From positions 1 through 6,927 of the forward strand of contig JAJWLX010000107.1 in the NCBI GenBank assembly GCA_021636625.1: 6,927 bases of DNA, written 5' to 3'. Positions within the stretch are counted from its first letter, which is position 1. Each line of letters begins with the position of its first letter. The notes under the pieces are model-generated. The model was not told the DNA's origin, did not search any database, and worked only from the letters and a program-made list of their open reading frames with translations. A program made the translations under genes and the position numbers. Shown here one piece after another: positions 1 to 6,390 of this stretch. Source of the stretch: Prevotella sp. (lineage in GTDB: Bacteria > Bacteroidota > Bacteroidia > Bacteroidales > Bacteroidaceae).

Positions 1-9
1 CAGTCATCT

Positions 10-80
10 GATACAGTTAACGTACAACTGTATCGCAGTAAACGTGGCCTTTCGCAACAGTTAACGTACAACTGTATCAG
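10..80. promoter_or_regulatory. Two dyad-symmetric repeats upstream of the fimbriae operon (operator- or recombinase-site-like)
   Basis: A 22-bp motif occurs twice in the same orientation, at 13-34 and 57-78, separated by 22 bp. Copy 1 is a perfect inverted repeat: GATACAGTT (10-18), 7-nt spacer AACGTAC, AACTGTATC (26-34). Copy 2 keeps six paired bases (57-62 with 70-75). A further perfect 11-bp inverted repeat, CTGATACAGTT, joins the outer ends (8-18 with 70-80). It sits 85 bp before the first gene and just ahead of a weak -7-like element (91-99, TATCTTTTG, one T too many for the Bacteroidetes TAnnTTTG consensus). A dimeric regulator site or a tyrosine-recombinase core are both possible. The structure is seen; the role is inferred. 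No T-tract follows, so it is not an intrinsic terminator. Confidence 0.4.
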
Positions 81-164
81 ACCCCAGGTCTATCTTTTGA
101 TAAGAAGACAGGTAAGACTCAAACAAGAACGATTAGAATTATAAACTCATAACGATGATGATAT

Positions 165-1469
165 ATGATGAAAAAAATAGTAATGGTAATGTTACTGCCC
201 ACTACCCTGGTGGCAAACGCATACGCCGGAACGGTTAGCGATAGCTTGCGGACTACGCTCTATTATCGCTCAGGCTATTCATTATTAGAACTCTCCTATA
301 TGGATAATGCCGCCAAGCTCGAAACCCTCAAGCAGGGTATCAGAAGCATCGGGGACAACCCCAACACGGTGCTGCAGCATATCAAGATCCTTTCGGCAGC
401 TTCACCGGAAGGTAACTCCAAGCTCAACAAACGACTGGCGAGAAGGAGAGGAGAACGCTTGCGCGACTATCTCAGGGAGATGCTGAATCTGCCAGACAGC
501 GTCTTCACGGTCTCCTCCGCAGGAGAAGACTGGGAAGGACTCGCCCTGAAGATACAGAAAGAAAATGCGCCGTGGAGCCGGAAAGCCCTCTACATCATTC
601 GGAACACCCCCGAATGGATCGTAAGAAACGGAAAGGTTGTAGATGGAAGAAAACGACAGCTCCAGAACCTCGATGGCGGAAAGGCATGGAAATACATGCT
701 CGCCAACCACTTCGACAGCCTCCGCTCCGGAGCACTCGTGGTTTGCGAAATCCGACACATTGTACCATTTGTCAGTCCGACAGATACCCTCACATTGATC
801 CAGAATCAGCAAGGCAGCGAACAGGATTCGCTACCGCAGAAGGATGCCCGGGATGCAGCATCCCAGCTACAGGTATATCCAGGCGGGAATGCAGCCGAAA
901 CCGAAAATGCAGCCCATGCATCCGGCAGCAACTCCTACTACGCCCTGAAGACCAACCTGCTCTATGATGCCCTCCTCGTGCCGAACCTCGGCATCGAGAC
1001 CAGCATAGGCAGGGGATGGACCCTCGGAGCCAGCGGAATGCTCGCCTGGTGGAGCAAGGATGCCAGCCACAAATACTGGAGAATCTACGGTGGAGAAATG
1101 GAAATCAGAAAGTATTTCGGCAGAAAGGCAAAGGAAAAACCGATGCAGGGACATCACATCTCCCTCTACGGACAGTTCCTCACCTATGATATCGAAAACG
1201 GTGGCACCGGTCACCAGAGCAAGAAAACCTACGGGGCAGGAATGGAGTATGGATACTCACTGCCGATAGGAAGACGCCTGAACCTCGACCTCGGACTGGG
1301 CGTGGGATACATCAAGTCCCACTACAAGACCTATGAACCGAAAGACGGATGCTACGTATATGAGGCAACCCGCAACCGCACCTGGATAGGACCTACCCGC
1401 GGCGAAGTATCACTGGTATGGCTCCTCGGCAACGGAAACACCAATAGCAAGAAAGGAGGTAAGAAATGA
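165..1469 (+). CDS. DUF3575 outer-membrane beta-barrel protein with OmpA-like N-terminal segment
   Basis: This is a 434-residue protein with a type I signal peptide: positive MMKK, hydrophobic core, and an Ala-Tyr-Ala cleavage motif at residues 19-21. Residues about 69-103 resemble the OmpA/MotB peptidoglycan-binding fold (IKILSAASPEGN, then N88, an arginine-rich helix and DYL). Residues about 258-425 match the DUF3575 pattern as I know it: YYALKTNLLYDALLVPN, then AWWS, a YWRIYGGE motif, and alternating beta strands ending in VSLVWLLG. The family is a predicted outer-membrane barrel commonly encoded beside Bacteroidales fimbrillin genes; its biochemical role is not established. By inference it anchors to cell wall and outer membrane and assists fimbria assembly. 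The start could be 165 or the adjacent ATG at 168; the leader is A-rich without a Shine-Dalgarno. The last codons (KKGGKK) contain the ribosome site of the next gene. GC-rich codons contrast with the downstream pilins. Confidence 0.85.
   Translation: MMKKIVMVMLLPTTLVANAYAGTVSDSLRTTLYYRSGYSLLELSYMDNAAKLETLKQGIRSIGDNPNTVLQHIKILSAASPEGNSKLNKRLARRRGERLRDYLREMLNLPDSVFTVSSAGEDWEGLALKIQKENAPWSRKALYIIRNTPEWIVRNGKVVDGRKRQLQNLDGGKAWKYMLANHFDSLRSGALVVCEIRHIVPFVSPTDTLTLIQNQQGSEQDSLPQKDARDAASQLQVYPGGNAAETENAAHASGSNSYYALKTNLLYDALLVPNLGIETSIGRGWTLGASGMLAWWSKDASHKYWRIYGGEMEIRKYFGRKAKEKPMQGHHISLYGQFLTYDIENGGTGHQSKKTYGAGMEYGYSLPIGRRLNLDLGLGVGYIKSHYKTYEPKDGCYVYEATRNRTWIGPTRGEVSLVWLLGNGNTNSKKGGKK
1453..1460 (+). 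promoter_or_regulatory. Perfect Shine-Dalgarno sequence deciding the start of the second gene
   Basis: AAGGAGGT lies 5 nt before the ATG at 1466, inside the last codons of the upstream gene. It is a full match to the 16S anti-Shine-Dalgarno tail. Bacteroidetes ribosomes generally make little use of such sites, and the other three genes here have only A-rich leaders. Together with the ATGA stop/start overlap (1466-1469) it supports start 1466 and coupled translation. The match could partly be a by-product of encoding Lys-Gly-Gly-Lys. Confidence 0.6.
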
Positions 1470-2473
1470 CTAGAATAACTAGTATGACAGAGTTAAGACA
1501 ATCAATGATCCTATTCTTCCGCGTAATCGTCTGCGCAGCCTTCTTGCTGATGATGGCAGAACTGCTCTCATCCTGCGAGCACAAGGACCTCTGCTACGAC
1601 CATCCCCACCGTCAGAACGTGGAAGTGATGTTCGACTGGAGCGCCGATCCCGAAGCCAATCCAGCCACCATGAGTCTCTATCTCTATCCCGAGGAGGGAG
1701 GCGATCCCATCAGATACGAGTTCACCGACAAGAACGGCGGAAACATCTCAGTGGCAGCAGGCACCTACAAGGCAATCTGCGTAAACAGCGACAAGGAAAC
1801 CCACCGCATCCTCGGCAAGGAGCACTTCGAAACCTTCCAGGTAACATCAGCCGAAACCCGAGCCCTGCAGGGACTCCTCGCCACCATGGCAGGAGCCGCA
1901 CCGATGGGACGAGGCACCGAGAAGGAAAGAATGATGCAGCAGCCGGAAATGCTCTGGAGCAGTCATGCCGACCGCATCGTAGTGAAGCCAGCCGGAGAGA
2001 AGACCGTCATCAAGATGAAGCCGGAGCCGAGAGTCAAGCAGTGTACGGTGGAAATCAAGAACGTGGAGAACATCAACGGAGTGAAGGCGATGAGTGCCAG
2101 TGTATCGGGAATGGCGGGTGGATGGCTCGCCGGTCTCGACCAGCTCTCGGATGAGAAGGTAACCATGCCGTTCGTAGCCGAAGCCGATGCTGCCAATAAG
2201 ATGGTAAAAGGCAGTCTCACCCTCTTCGGTCACTGTCCGGTACAGCCCAACAAGCACATCCTGATGGTCTATGCGCAGCTCACCGACGGCACCAACTGGT
2301 ATTACGAGAAGGATGTAACCGACCAGGTGCACGATAAGAATCAGGAAGACGATACCCACATCAAGATAGAGTTGGAGCAGCTTCCCTTGCCGAAGCCAGC
2401 CCCCGGCACCGATGGTGGTCTTCAGCCGAGCGTAAGCAAATGGAATGAGATTTACATCGATATCAAAATGTAG
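1466..2473 (+). CDS. DUF5119-type fimbria-associated lipoprotein
   Basis: This is a 335-residue predicted lipoprotein. A hydrophobic segment (residues 15-34) ends in lipobox LSSC with the lipidated cysteine at residue 37. The mature protein opens with C-x-H-K-D-L-C and a stretch like VEVMFDWSADPEANP, followed by a first beta domain (YLYPEEGG to AICVNSD) and a second domain after residue about 170 ending in WNEIYIDIKM. This layout fits DUF5119 proteins, which typically follow DUF3575 genes in Bacteroidales fimbria loci; exact function is unknown, but a surface or periplasmic anchor or assembly role is likely. The start at 1466 overlaps the previous stop (ATGA) and has a strong Shine-Dalgarno. 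Internal Met14 (1505) would give a more typical 24-residue signal peptide. The gene is unusually GC-rich (42 of 60 bases at 1861-1920) and stops with TAG, which shows that TAG is an ordinary stop here. Confidence 0.8.
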   Translation: MTRITSMTELRQSMILFFRVIVCAAFLLMMAELLSSCEHKDLCYDHPHRQNVEVMFDWSADPEANPATMSLYLYPEEGGDPIRYEFTDKNGGNISVAAGTYKAICVNSDKETHRILGKEHFETFQVTSAETRALQGLLATMAGAAPMGRGTEKERMMQQPEMLWSSHADRIVVKPAGEKTVIKMKPEPRVKQCTVEIKNVENINGVKAMSASVSGMAGGWLAGLDQLSDEKVTMPFVAEADAANKMVKGSLTLFGHCPVQPNKHILMVYAQLTDGTNWYYEKDVTDQVHDKNQEDDTHIKIELEQLPLPKPAPGTDGGLQPSVSKWNEIYIDIKM

Positions 2474-2482
2474 AATAGATAT

Positions 2483-2525
2483 AGATTATCATCCATAAGG
2501 ATACAGATTATCATCCATAAGGATA
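2483..2525. repeat. 22-bp-period tandem repeat in the leader of the main fimbrillin gene
   Basis: A 21-bp unit beginning AGATTATCATCCATAAGG occurs at 2483-2503 and again, identical, at 2505-2525. One variable base separates the units, giving a period of 22 bp, about two helical turns. Each unit contains a small inverted repeat, ATCC-ATAA-GGAT. It lies in the 110-bp gap before the fimbrillin and about 60-100 bp upstream of its ATG, where paired operator sites would be expected. A slippage duplication is the alternative. I see no convincing TTTG/TAnnTTTG promoter; TAATTTTA at 2560-2567 is the nearest -7-like match and lacks a -33 partner. Confidence 0.55.
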
Positions 2526-2583
2526 TTATCTATCATTAATAAAATAAAAAACATAGTATTAATTTTAATAAAAAGAAACAATT

Positions 2584-3765
2584 ATGAAAAAAGCGTTTTA
2601 CATGATGGCAGCCGCTGCCATCGCCCTCTCTTCTTGCTCTTCAGAGGAGACCACAGATGTTGCGAAGAGCACTGCTATCAGCTTCCGTCCTACGGTAGGC
2701 TTCAACAGTCGTGGTGCTGAGTTGAATGGTACAAACTTCAACGATATGTGGGTTTATGCTTACGACTTGAATGCAACTTCTGGAAACGGAAATGGTTTTG
2801 AGGGTGAAAAGTTTACTAAGCAGGGAACAAGCAATGACTTCCTTCCTGACACCCCTTTATTCTGGCAGGCTGGTTCTGAGCTTAGATTCTTTGCCATCAA
2901 TCCTGTGAAAGAAAACTGGCATGGAACACTTACATTTACCAAAGACGACGCAAAACTTACAGATGTTACAATTCCTAACAACATCGAGGAGCAGAAGGAC
3001 TTGGTAATTGGTTCTGTGACAGCTCAAGCGAATAATCATATGGATGGTAAAGGTGTTGACTTGACCTTGAATCACATCCTCTCTCAGATTAACTTCAAGG
3101 CTGTGAATACTAATAAGCGTCTTACTTATCGTATTGCTGCTATTCGTATTGTTAATGCCAAAAAATCTGATAGTTATACATTCAATCCTACAAGCTCTCA
3201 AACAGGTGCATGGGGAGGAAATCCAACTGGCGATGTTACATACGAATTGGATTTTAAGAACAATGCTATTGAACTCAATGGTACGGATGGCAAAACGGAA
3301 GCATTCTTGACTCCTGAAGGCCATGGCGCTATGCTGGTACCTCAGTCGCTTATTCCATGGAATGGCGCAGAGGTTAACGATGCAGCTCAATTTGATGGTG
3401 GTTCTTATATTGCACTTTTGGTAAATGTTCGTTTTACTAATGGTACATCGGTTTATCCTAAAAAGGCAAATGGAAATGAGGATTATGGTTGGATAGCAAT
3501 TCCACTTCCAAAGAATAATGCTGGCGGTGATAAGGCTGAATGGAAGATGGGTAATAAGTATATCTACACACTCAATTTGTCAGAGGGTTGTGGTAAGGTT
3601 GATCCGGTAAATCCTAACCCTGATGGTGGTGGTAAGGTTGAACCAGGTACGAGTGACCCTGACAAAGGTGCTAATATCTTCGGTAAGCCAATCAAGTTCA
3701 CAGTAACTCTTGCGCCATGGACTCATAATCCTGCTGATGGTAACGGTACAATCATTCCGATGTAA
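2584..3765 (+). CDS. Fimbrillin family lipoprotein (Mfa-like), probable shaft subunit
   Basis: This is a 393-residue pilin of the FimA/Mfa type. The signal peptide ends in lipobox LSSC, with lipidated Cys18 followed by SSEETTD, an acidic patch compatible with Bacteroidetes lipoprotein export to the surface. A conserved Arg occurs at residue 43 (NSRGAELNG), just before a VYAYD strand; in related pilins, cleavage by an arginine-specific protease near this place frees the N-terminus for strand-exchange polymerisation (family knowledge, not shown here). Family-typical motifs follow: FFAINP, QKDLVIGS, LTLNHILSQINFKAV and KYIYTLNL. Near the C-terminus a Pro/Gly/Asp-rich linker (about residues 336-362) precedes the final strand IKFTVTLAPWT. 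The leader before the ATG is A-rich, as usual for the phylum. Codons are AT-rich (20 GC of 60 at 3421-3480), unlike the two upstream genes. A hairpin follows the stop. Confidence 0.85.
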   Translation: MKKAFYMMAAAAIALSSCSSEETTDVAKSTAISFRPTVGFNSRGAELNGTNFNDMWVYAYDLNATSGNGNGFEGEKFTKQGTSNDFLPDTPLFWQAGSELRFFAINPVKENWHGTLTFTKDDAKLTDVTIPNNIEEQKDLVIGSVTAQANNHMDGKGVDLTLNHILSQINFKAVNTNKRLTYRIAAIRIVNAKKSDSYTFNPTSSQTGAWGGNPTGDVTYELDFKNNAIELNGTDGKTEAFLTPEGHGAMLVPQSLIPWNGAEVNDAAQFDGGSYIALLVNVRFTNGTSVYPKKANGNEDYGWIAIPLPKNNAGGDKAEWKMGNKYIYTLNLSEGCGKVDPVNPNPDGGGKVEPGTSDPDKGANIFGKPIKFTVTLAPWTHNPADGNGTIIPM

Positions 3766-3803
3766 TCCCCTCACATTACATTCACAATAAAAAATTCAAA
3801 TTC

Positions 3804-3860
3804 AAGGAATTGGAGATTCCCTCTCACGTTATGTTGAGCCCAGGAAATCTCCAATTCCTT
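3804..3860 (+). terminator. Long hairpin between the two fimbrillin genes (attenuator or mRNA-stabilising structure)
   Basis: Arms 3804-3818 (AAGGAATTGGAGATT) and 3846-3860 pair perfectly over 15 bp. The stem can extend by two G-C pairs past a bulged A (3845), and a small CTCA/TGAG helix lies in the loop (3823-3826 with 3835-3838). Only TTT follows, so full rho-independent termination toward the last gene is doubtful. On the minus strand it is followed by T-rich sequence, but no minus gene is present. It lies 38 bp after the first fimbrillin and 107 bp before the second, a place where partial termination or 3' end protection would make the first pilin more abundant than the second. Confidence 0.6.
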
Positions 3861-3967
3861 TAACTCCCATTGGCGCACCGTGTACTCGCATCCTTTACGT
3901 CATGTTCAGAAAGCGAATCACTGCAGCAAGCCAATCTATCAAAAGATAATTAAAAGGAAAATACGAT

Positions 3968-5791
3968 ATGAGCAATAAAAATAAACTGATAGGCTTGTCG
4001 CTCATAGCTTTGGCGACACTCTGCGCTTGCAACGACGACAATTATGCCGACGGCAAGGGCAACCGACTCGTGACTTTCAGCGTCAATGCGAAAGCAAACG
4101 GTGGATGGAGTGACATCAATGGATCAAGAAGCGCATGGATGTCACCTCAGGCACAACAGATGGGTGAACCCGTGGAAATGGAGGGAAAACTCAACGGAAA
4201 TTCTGTTTATCTCACAAGCGAGGTAACAGAAGGTTTCCCTACCGATAACCCTACCTTCACCCGTGGCACGCAGATAACAAATGCAGATGGCATGAGTAGT
4301 TCATTTGGAGTCACAGCATTCATGGGCAGCCAGAAATATATGGATCATGTAGAAATCAAGAAGTCTGCTGATTCATGGAAGCCGCAAACAGATTATTTTT
4401 GGCTCAACGGAAAGTCGTTCGACTTCTATGCCTGGTATCCATACAACTCAGCAGAAGGCACAAACGGCATCCCTGCCGGCATGACATTAAACCAGGAAAA
4501 TTTTTCTTCCATTTCATATACTGTACCTACAGATGTATCTAAGCAGGAAGACCTGATGTTTGCTGTCAATAAGAATGCGTCAGAACCGGCAGATGGCAAT
4601 GCAACATCCTTAGATTTCAAGCATTCGCTCGCTGCCGTGAAGTTCGTGGTGGGCGATTTGCCTACCGGCACCAAGGTTACCTCTGTTGCTTTGAAGGGTG
4701 TGAAATATAAAGGTAATTTAGCTGTAACTGCCGGTAATAACGGTGCGGCTCAGTTAGCCTGGTCGAATTTAGCAAACGAGACAGAAAACTTCACTCAGGT
4801 AACCAAAAAAGAAGTAAAGGAAAATGATACGGATCATGCTATTACAAAAGAAGCTCAGACCTTCTTCATGATGCCGCAGACGCTGCCTGATGATGCAATG
4901 GTAGAGGTGGTTGTGGAAAATCAAAAGGGTGAGAGTGCTACGCTGACAGGCGCCCTGCAAGATGCAACGGCAGCTGTGGAAGCAAAAAACAAATGGGAAG
5001 CAGGTAAAACCTATACCTATACCATCAATTTGTCTGGTGTAACAGCGGAGATTACCTTTTTCAAGGGAAAAAATTATACCGCTCATAATATCAGTGCCAA
5101 CGGCGATCCATTCACTGTGGATTTCAACTACCCGCAAACGGTAAGTAACATAAAGCTCCGCTTTGCGTATGTAAATAAAGACGGATCTTTTGAGGAGATA
5201 AAGGCAGACGGAAATCCTAATAACTCGTACGATCCAAGTTACTATGATTTAAAAGGAAAGAAAACTTCTGTAACTCTAAGATCACCGGTGATGAACAATT
5301 TGGGAATAGTTGCTTGTGCAAAGAAAGATGCAACAGACTTTGTTATACAGATGCAGGTTAATGCGATTCTTAAAACGGATATGCCTGCTGATCCGGATAA
5401 GCCAGATGTTAAGCGCGAGTATCTGCCAGAAACCGATGATAATACATGGTATACTATTTGGAGAGGCAAAATGTATCCACCGAACTATATTCAAATTAGA
5501 GATAATGTCCATGAGGATTATAGAAAAGTACTTGTGGCACGAAATGATTATCGTCCTGGTACTAGAGTGAATTTCAAAGAAGCGATGCAAGGCAGACGCC
5601 AGTATTGGGAAGTAGATGAGAGCCATCCTATATATGGAAAGGGCAAGATATGGAAAATTAGCAGGGTGGCTTACAGCGCCTTTAAATATGAAGTTTATTG
5701 GTTCTGGTATATGCAATACTATGATACATATCCTGGAGGTAATGGAATATTTGGAACAAAAGTGTGTTCGTATAATAATTCCGACCCTTAG
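3968..5791 (+). CDS. Large fimbrillin-like lipoprotein with unfamiliar C-terminal module, ended by an in-frame TAG
   Basis: This is a 607-residue product as read to the first stop. The signal peptide has lipobox LCAC (lipidated Cys21) followed by NDDNYAD, an acidic surface-export-like start. Residues about 99-355 follow the Mfa-like fimbrillin plan: FTRGTQIT with Arg99, SFGVTAFMGS, FDFYAWYPY, SKQEDLMFAV, LDFKHSLAAVKFVV, FFMMPQTLP and KTYTYTINLSG. A second beta-rich domain spans about 360-470, and then a Tyr/Trp-rich region (EYLPETDDNTWYTIW, YWFWYMQYYDTYPGG) that I do not recognise. The size and extra domain suggest a tip or accessory adhesin rather than a shaft subunit. GC content falls along the gene (29 of 60 at 4081-4140, 19 of 60 at 5221-5280). 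The frame remains open for 75 codons after the TAG, so the protein is probably truncated. The A-rich leader TAAAAGGAAAATACG precedes the ATG. Confidence 0.8.
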   Translation: MSNKNKLIGLSLIALATLCACNDDNYADGKGNRLVTFSVNAKANGGWSDINGSRSAWMSPQAQQMGEPVEMEGKLNGNSVYLTSEVTEGFPTDNPTFTRGTQITNADGMSSSFGVTAFMGSQKYMDHVEIKKSADSWKPQTDYFWLNGKSFDFYAWYPYNSAEGTNGIPAGMTLNQENFSSISYTVPTDVSKQEDLMFAVNKNASEPADGNATSLDFKHSLAAVKFVVGDLPTGTKVTSVALKGVKYKGNLAVTAGNNGAAQLAWSNLANETENFTQVTKKEVKENDTDHAITKEAQTFFMMPQTLPDDAMVEVVVENQKGESATLTGALQDATAAVEAKNKWEAGKTYTYTINLSGVTAEITFFKGKNYTAHNISANGDPFTVDFNYPQTVSNIKLRFAYVNKDGSFEEIKADGNPNNSYDPSYYDLKGKKTSVTLRSPVMNNLGIVACAKKDATDFVIQMQVNAILKTDMPADPDKPDVKREYLPETDDNTWYTIWRGKMYPPNYIQIRDNVHEDYRKVLVARNDYRPGTRVNFKEAMQGRRQYWEVDESHPIYGKGKIWKISRVAYSAFKYEVYWFWYMQYYDTYPGGNGIFGTKVCSYNNSDP

Positions 5792-6019
5792 TATTGGACT
5801 ATTGCAGATCAAACAGGGGCCAATGTTAATAAATTTATAATGCGTGGTCACCCAAATTATATTCGTGATTTTAACGATAATGCAGAGTATTTTAATAATA
5901 CATGGGTAAGTCAAAGGAGTGTTAATGGATCTTGTTTTGTACGTTATGAACTAATTTATAAGGGTATTTATTTAGATGAATTTATGGAACAAGCAATAAT
6001 ACCTCAATTCGATTACTAG
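5792..6019 (+). pseudogene. In-frame C-terminal continuation of the large fimbrillin, cut off by the TAG at 5789-5791
   Basis: Directly after the TAG the same frame reads YWTIADQTGANVNKF and stays open for 75 codons to a second TAG at 6017-6019, ending in IIPQFDY. The sequence is rich in Tyr, Phe, Trp and Asn like the preceding part, so the full protein would be 682 residues. With this base composition (16 GC of 60 at 5821-5880) a random frame would rarely stay open this long; I estimate well under 1%. The simplest reading is a single-base nonsense change (for example CAG or AAG to TAG), or a sequencing or assembly error. Programmed read-through is possible but unsupported. No separate start or ribosome site is evident. 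Confidence 0.65.
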
Positions 6020-6032
6020 CCCTAGATATGCA

Positions 6033-6067
6033 TGTAGCGCCGGATATCCTGTAGCGCCGGATATGCC
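6033..6067. repeat. 17-bp tandem duplication at the left edge of repeat copy A
   Basis: TGTAGCGCCGGATATCC (6033-6049) is followed directly by TGTAGCGCCGGATATGCC (6050-6067). The second unit is the normal left end of the repeat (compare 6643-6660 in copy B); the first is an extra copy with one base missing. It begins 13 bp after the second TAG of the fimbrillin frame. It could be a target-side footprint, a slippage product or a remnant of another element end. Confidence 0.6.
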
Positions 6068-6336
6068 CTTTCCTCCGTTAGGCGTCCCGGCGGATTTGCA
6101 ATCCGCCGTCAAAAAATGACCTAACCTCTTTATGCTCTGGGGATATGTTATCCCCAGCCTCCAGGCAATAACCGGCATATCGTTGGGATAGGGGGGATTA
6201 CAAATCCCCCGGCTTAATAGGTCGAACCTTTTTTTACGACGGATTGCAAATCCGTCGGGACGCCTAGCGGAGGACAGCCTGGAACGGAAGAAATTCATTT
6301 CATAGAATGCGCATGAAAATGCCGCGCCTCGGCGGA
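6051..6336. repeat. Dispersed palindromic repeat, copy A: outer stem enclosing four hairpins
   Basis: An 18-bp outer stem (6071-6088 with 6257-6274, one G-T) encloses four hairpins: H1 6089-6107 (8-bp stem, loop TGC), H2 6137-6157 (9 bp, TGT), H3 6192-6210 (8 bp, ACA) and H4 6238-6256 (8 bp, GCA). H1 and H4 abut the outer stem without a gap. All share the core GGATW-N3-WATCC. H1/H4 and H2/H3 are inverted counterparts, so the unit is a nest of inverted palindromes resembling REP/REPIN elements that RAYT-type transposases are thought to move (inference; no transposase in view). A 62-bp right tail (6275-6336) is identical in copy B. Short frames with ADCKSA- or ADLQSA-like translations come from these palindromes and are not genes. 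Confidence 0.85.
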
Positions 6337-6361
6337 AGTTATGTCGCCGCCGGGGCGTTTT
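6325..6361 (+). terminator. Strong intrinsic terminator at the right end of repeat copy A
   Basis: An 11-bp GC-rich stem, CGCCTCGGCGG (6325-6335) with CCGCCGGGGCG (6347-6357), has one G-T pair and an 11-nt loop, and runs directly into TTTTC. It is the first convincing terminator after the fimbriae genes. The left arm is part of the dispersed repeat and recurs at 6916-6926 at the window edge, so the repeat probably carries its own terminator. Confidence 0.8.
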
Positions 6362-6390
6362 CTAAAAAGACAGTTCGAGATATAATAGGT

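Noticed and set aside
13..78. Repeat-spacer-repeat pattern (22-22-22) resembling the start of a CRISPR array
   Set aside because: Only two units, a repeat shorter than usual, a near-perfect dyad, and no cas genes; an operator or recombination site fits better. The sequence before base 1 is not visible.
402..812. Long minus-strand frames opposite the first two genes (402-812, 867-1214, 1847-2359)
   Set aside because: They are shadows of GC-rich coding sequence; the plus-strand frames have signal peptides and family motifs and the minus frames have none.
91..3948. 12-bp inverted match TATCTTTTGATA (91-102) and TATCAAAAGATA (3937-3948), possibly bounding an invertible segment or shared regulator sites
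   Set aside because: About one to three 12-bp matches are expected by chance in a window this size, and the flanking bases do not extend the match in a useful way.
5789..5791. Reassignment of TAG to an amino acid in this organism
   Set aside because: The DUF5119 gene ends naturally at TAG (2471-2473) and the continued fimbrillin frame also ends in TAG (6017-6019), so TAG is a normal stop here.
5282..5914. 210-codon minus-strand frame opposite the end of the large fimbrillin
   Set aside because: It is an Ile-rich low-complexity translation with no start context and no recognisable features; the plus strand has a continuous family-related frame.
5972..6298. Minus-strand reading frame of 108 codons across repeat copy A, and similar frames at 6544-6783 (+) and 6570-6770 (-) in copy B
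   Set aside because: They are translations of the palindromic repeat; ADCKSA and ADLQSA strings are typical artefacts of GGATTTGCAATCC-type hairpins, and no start context or family match is present.
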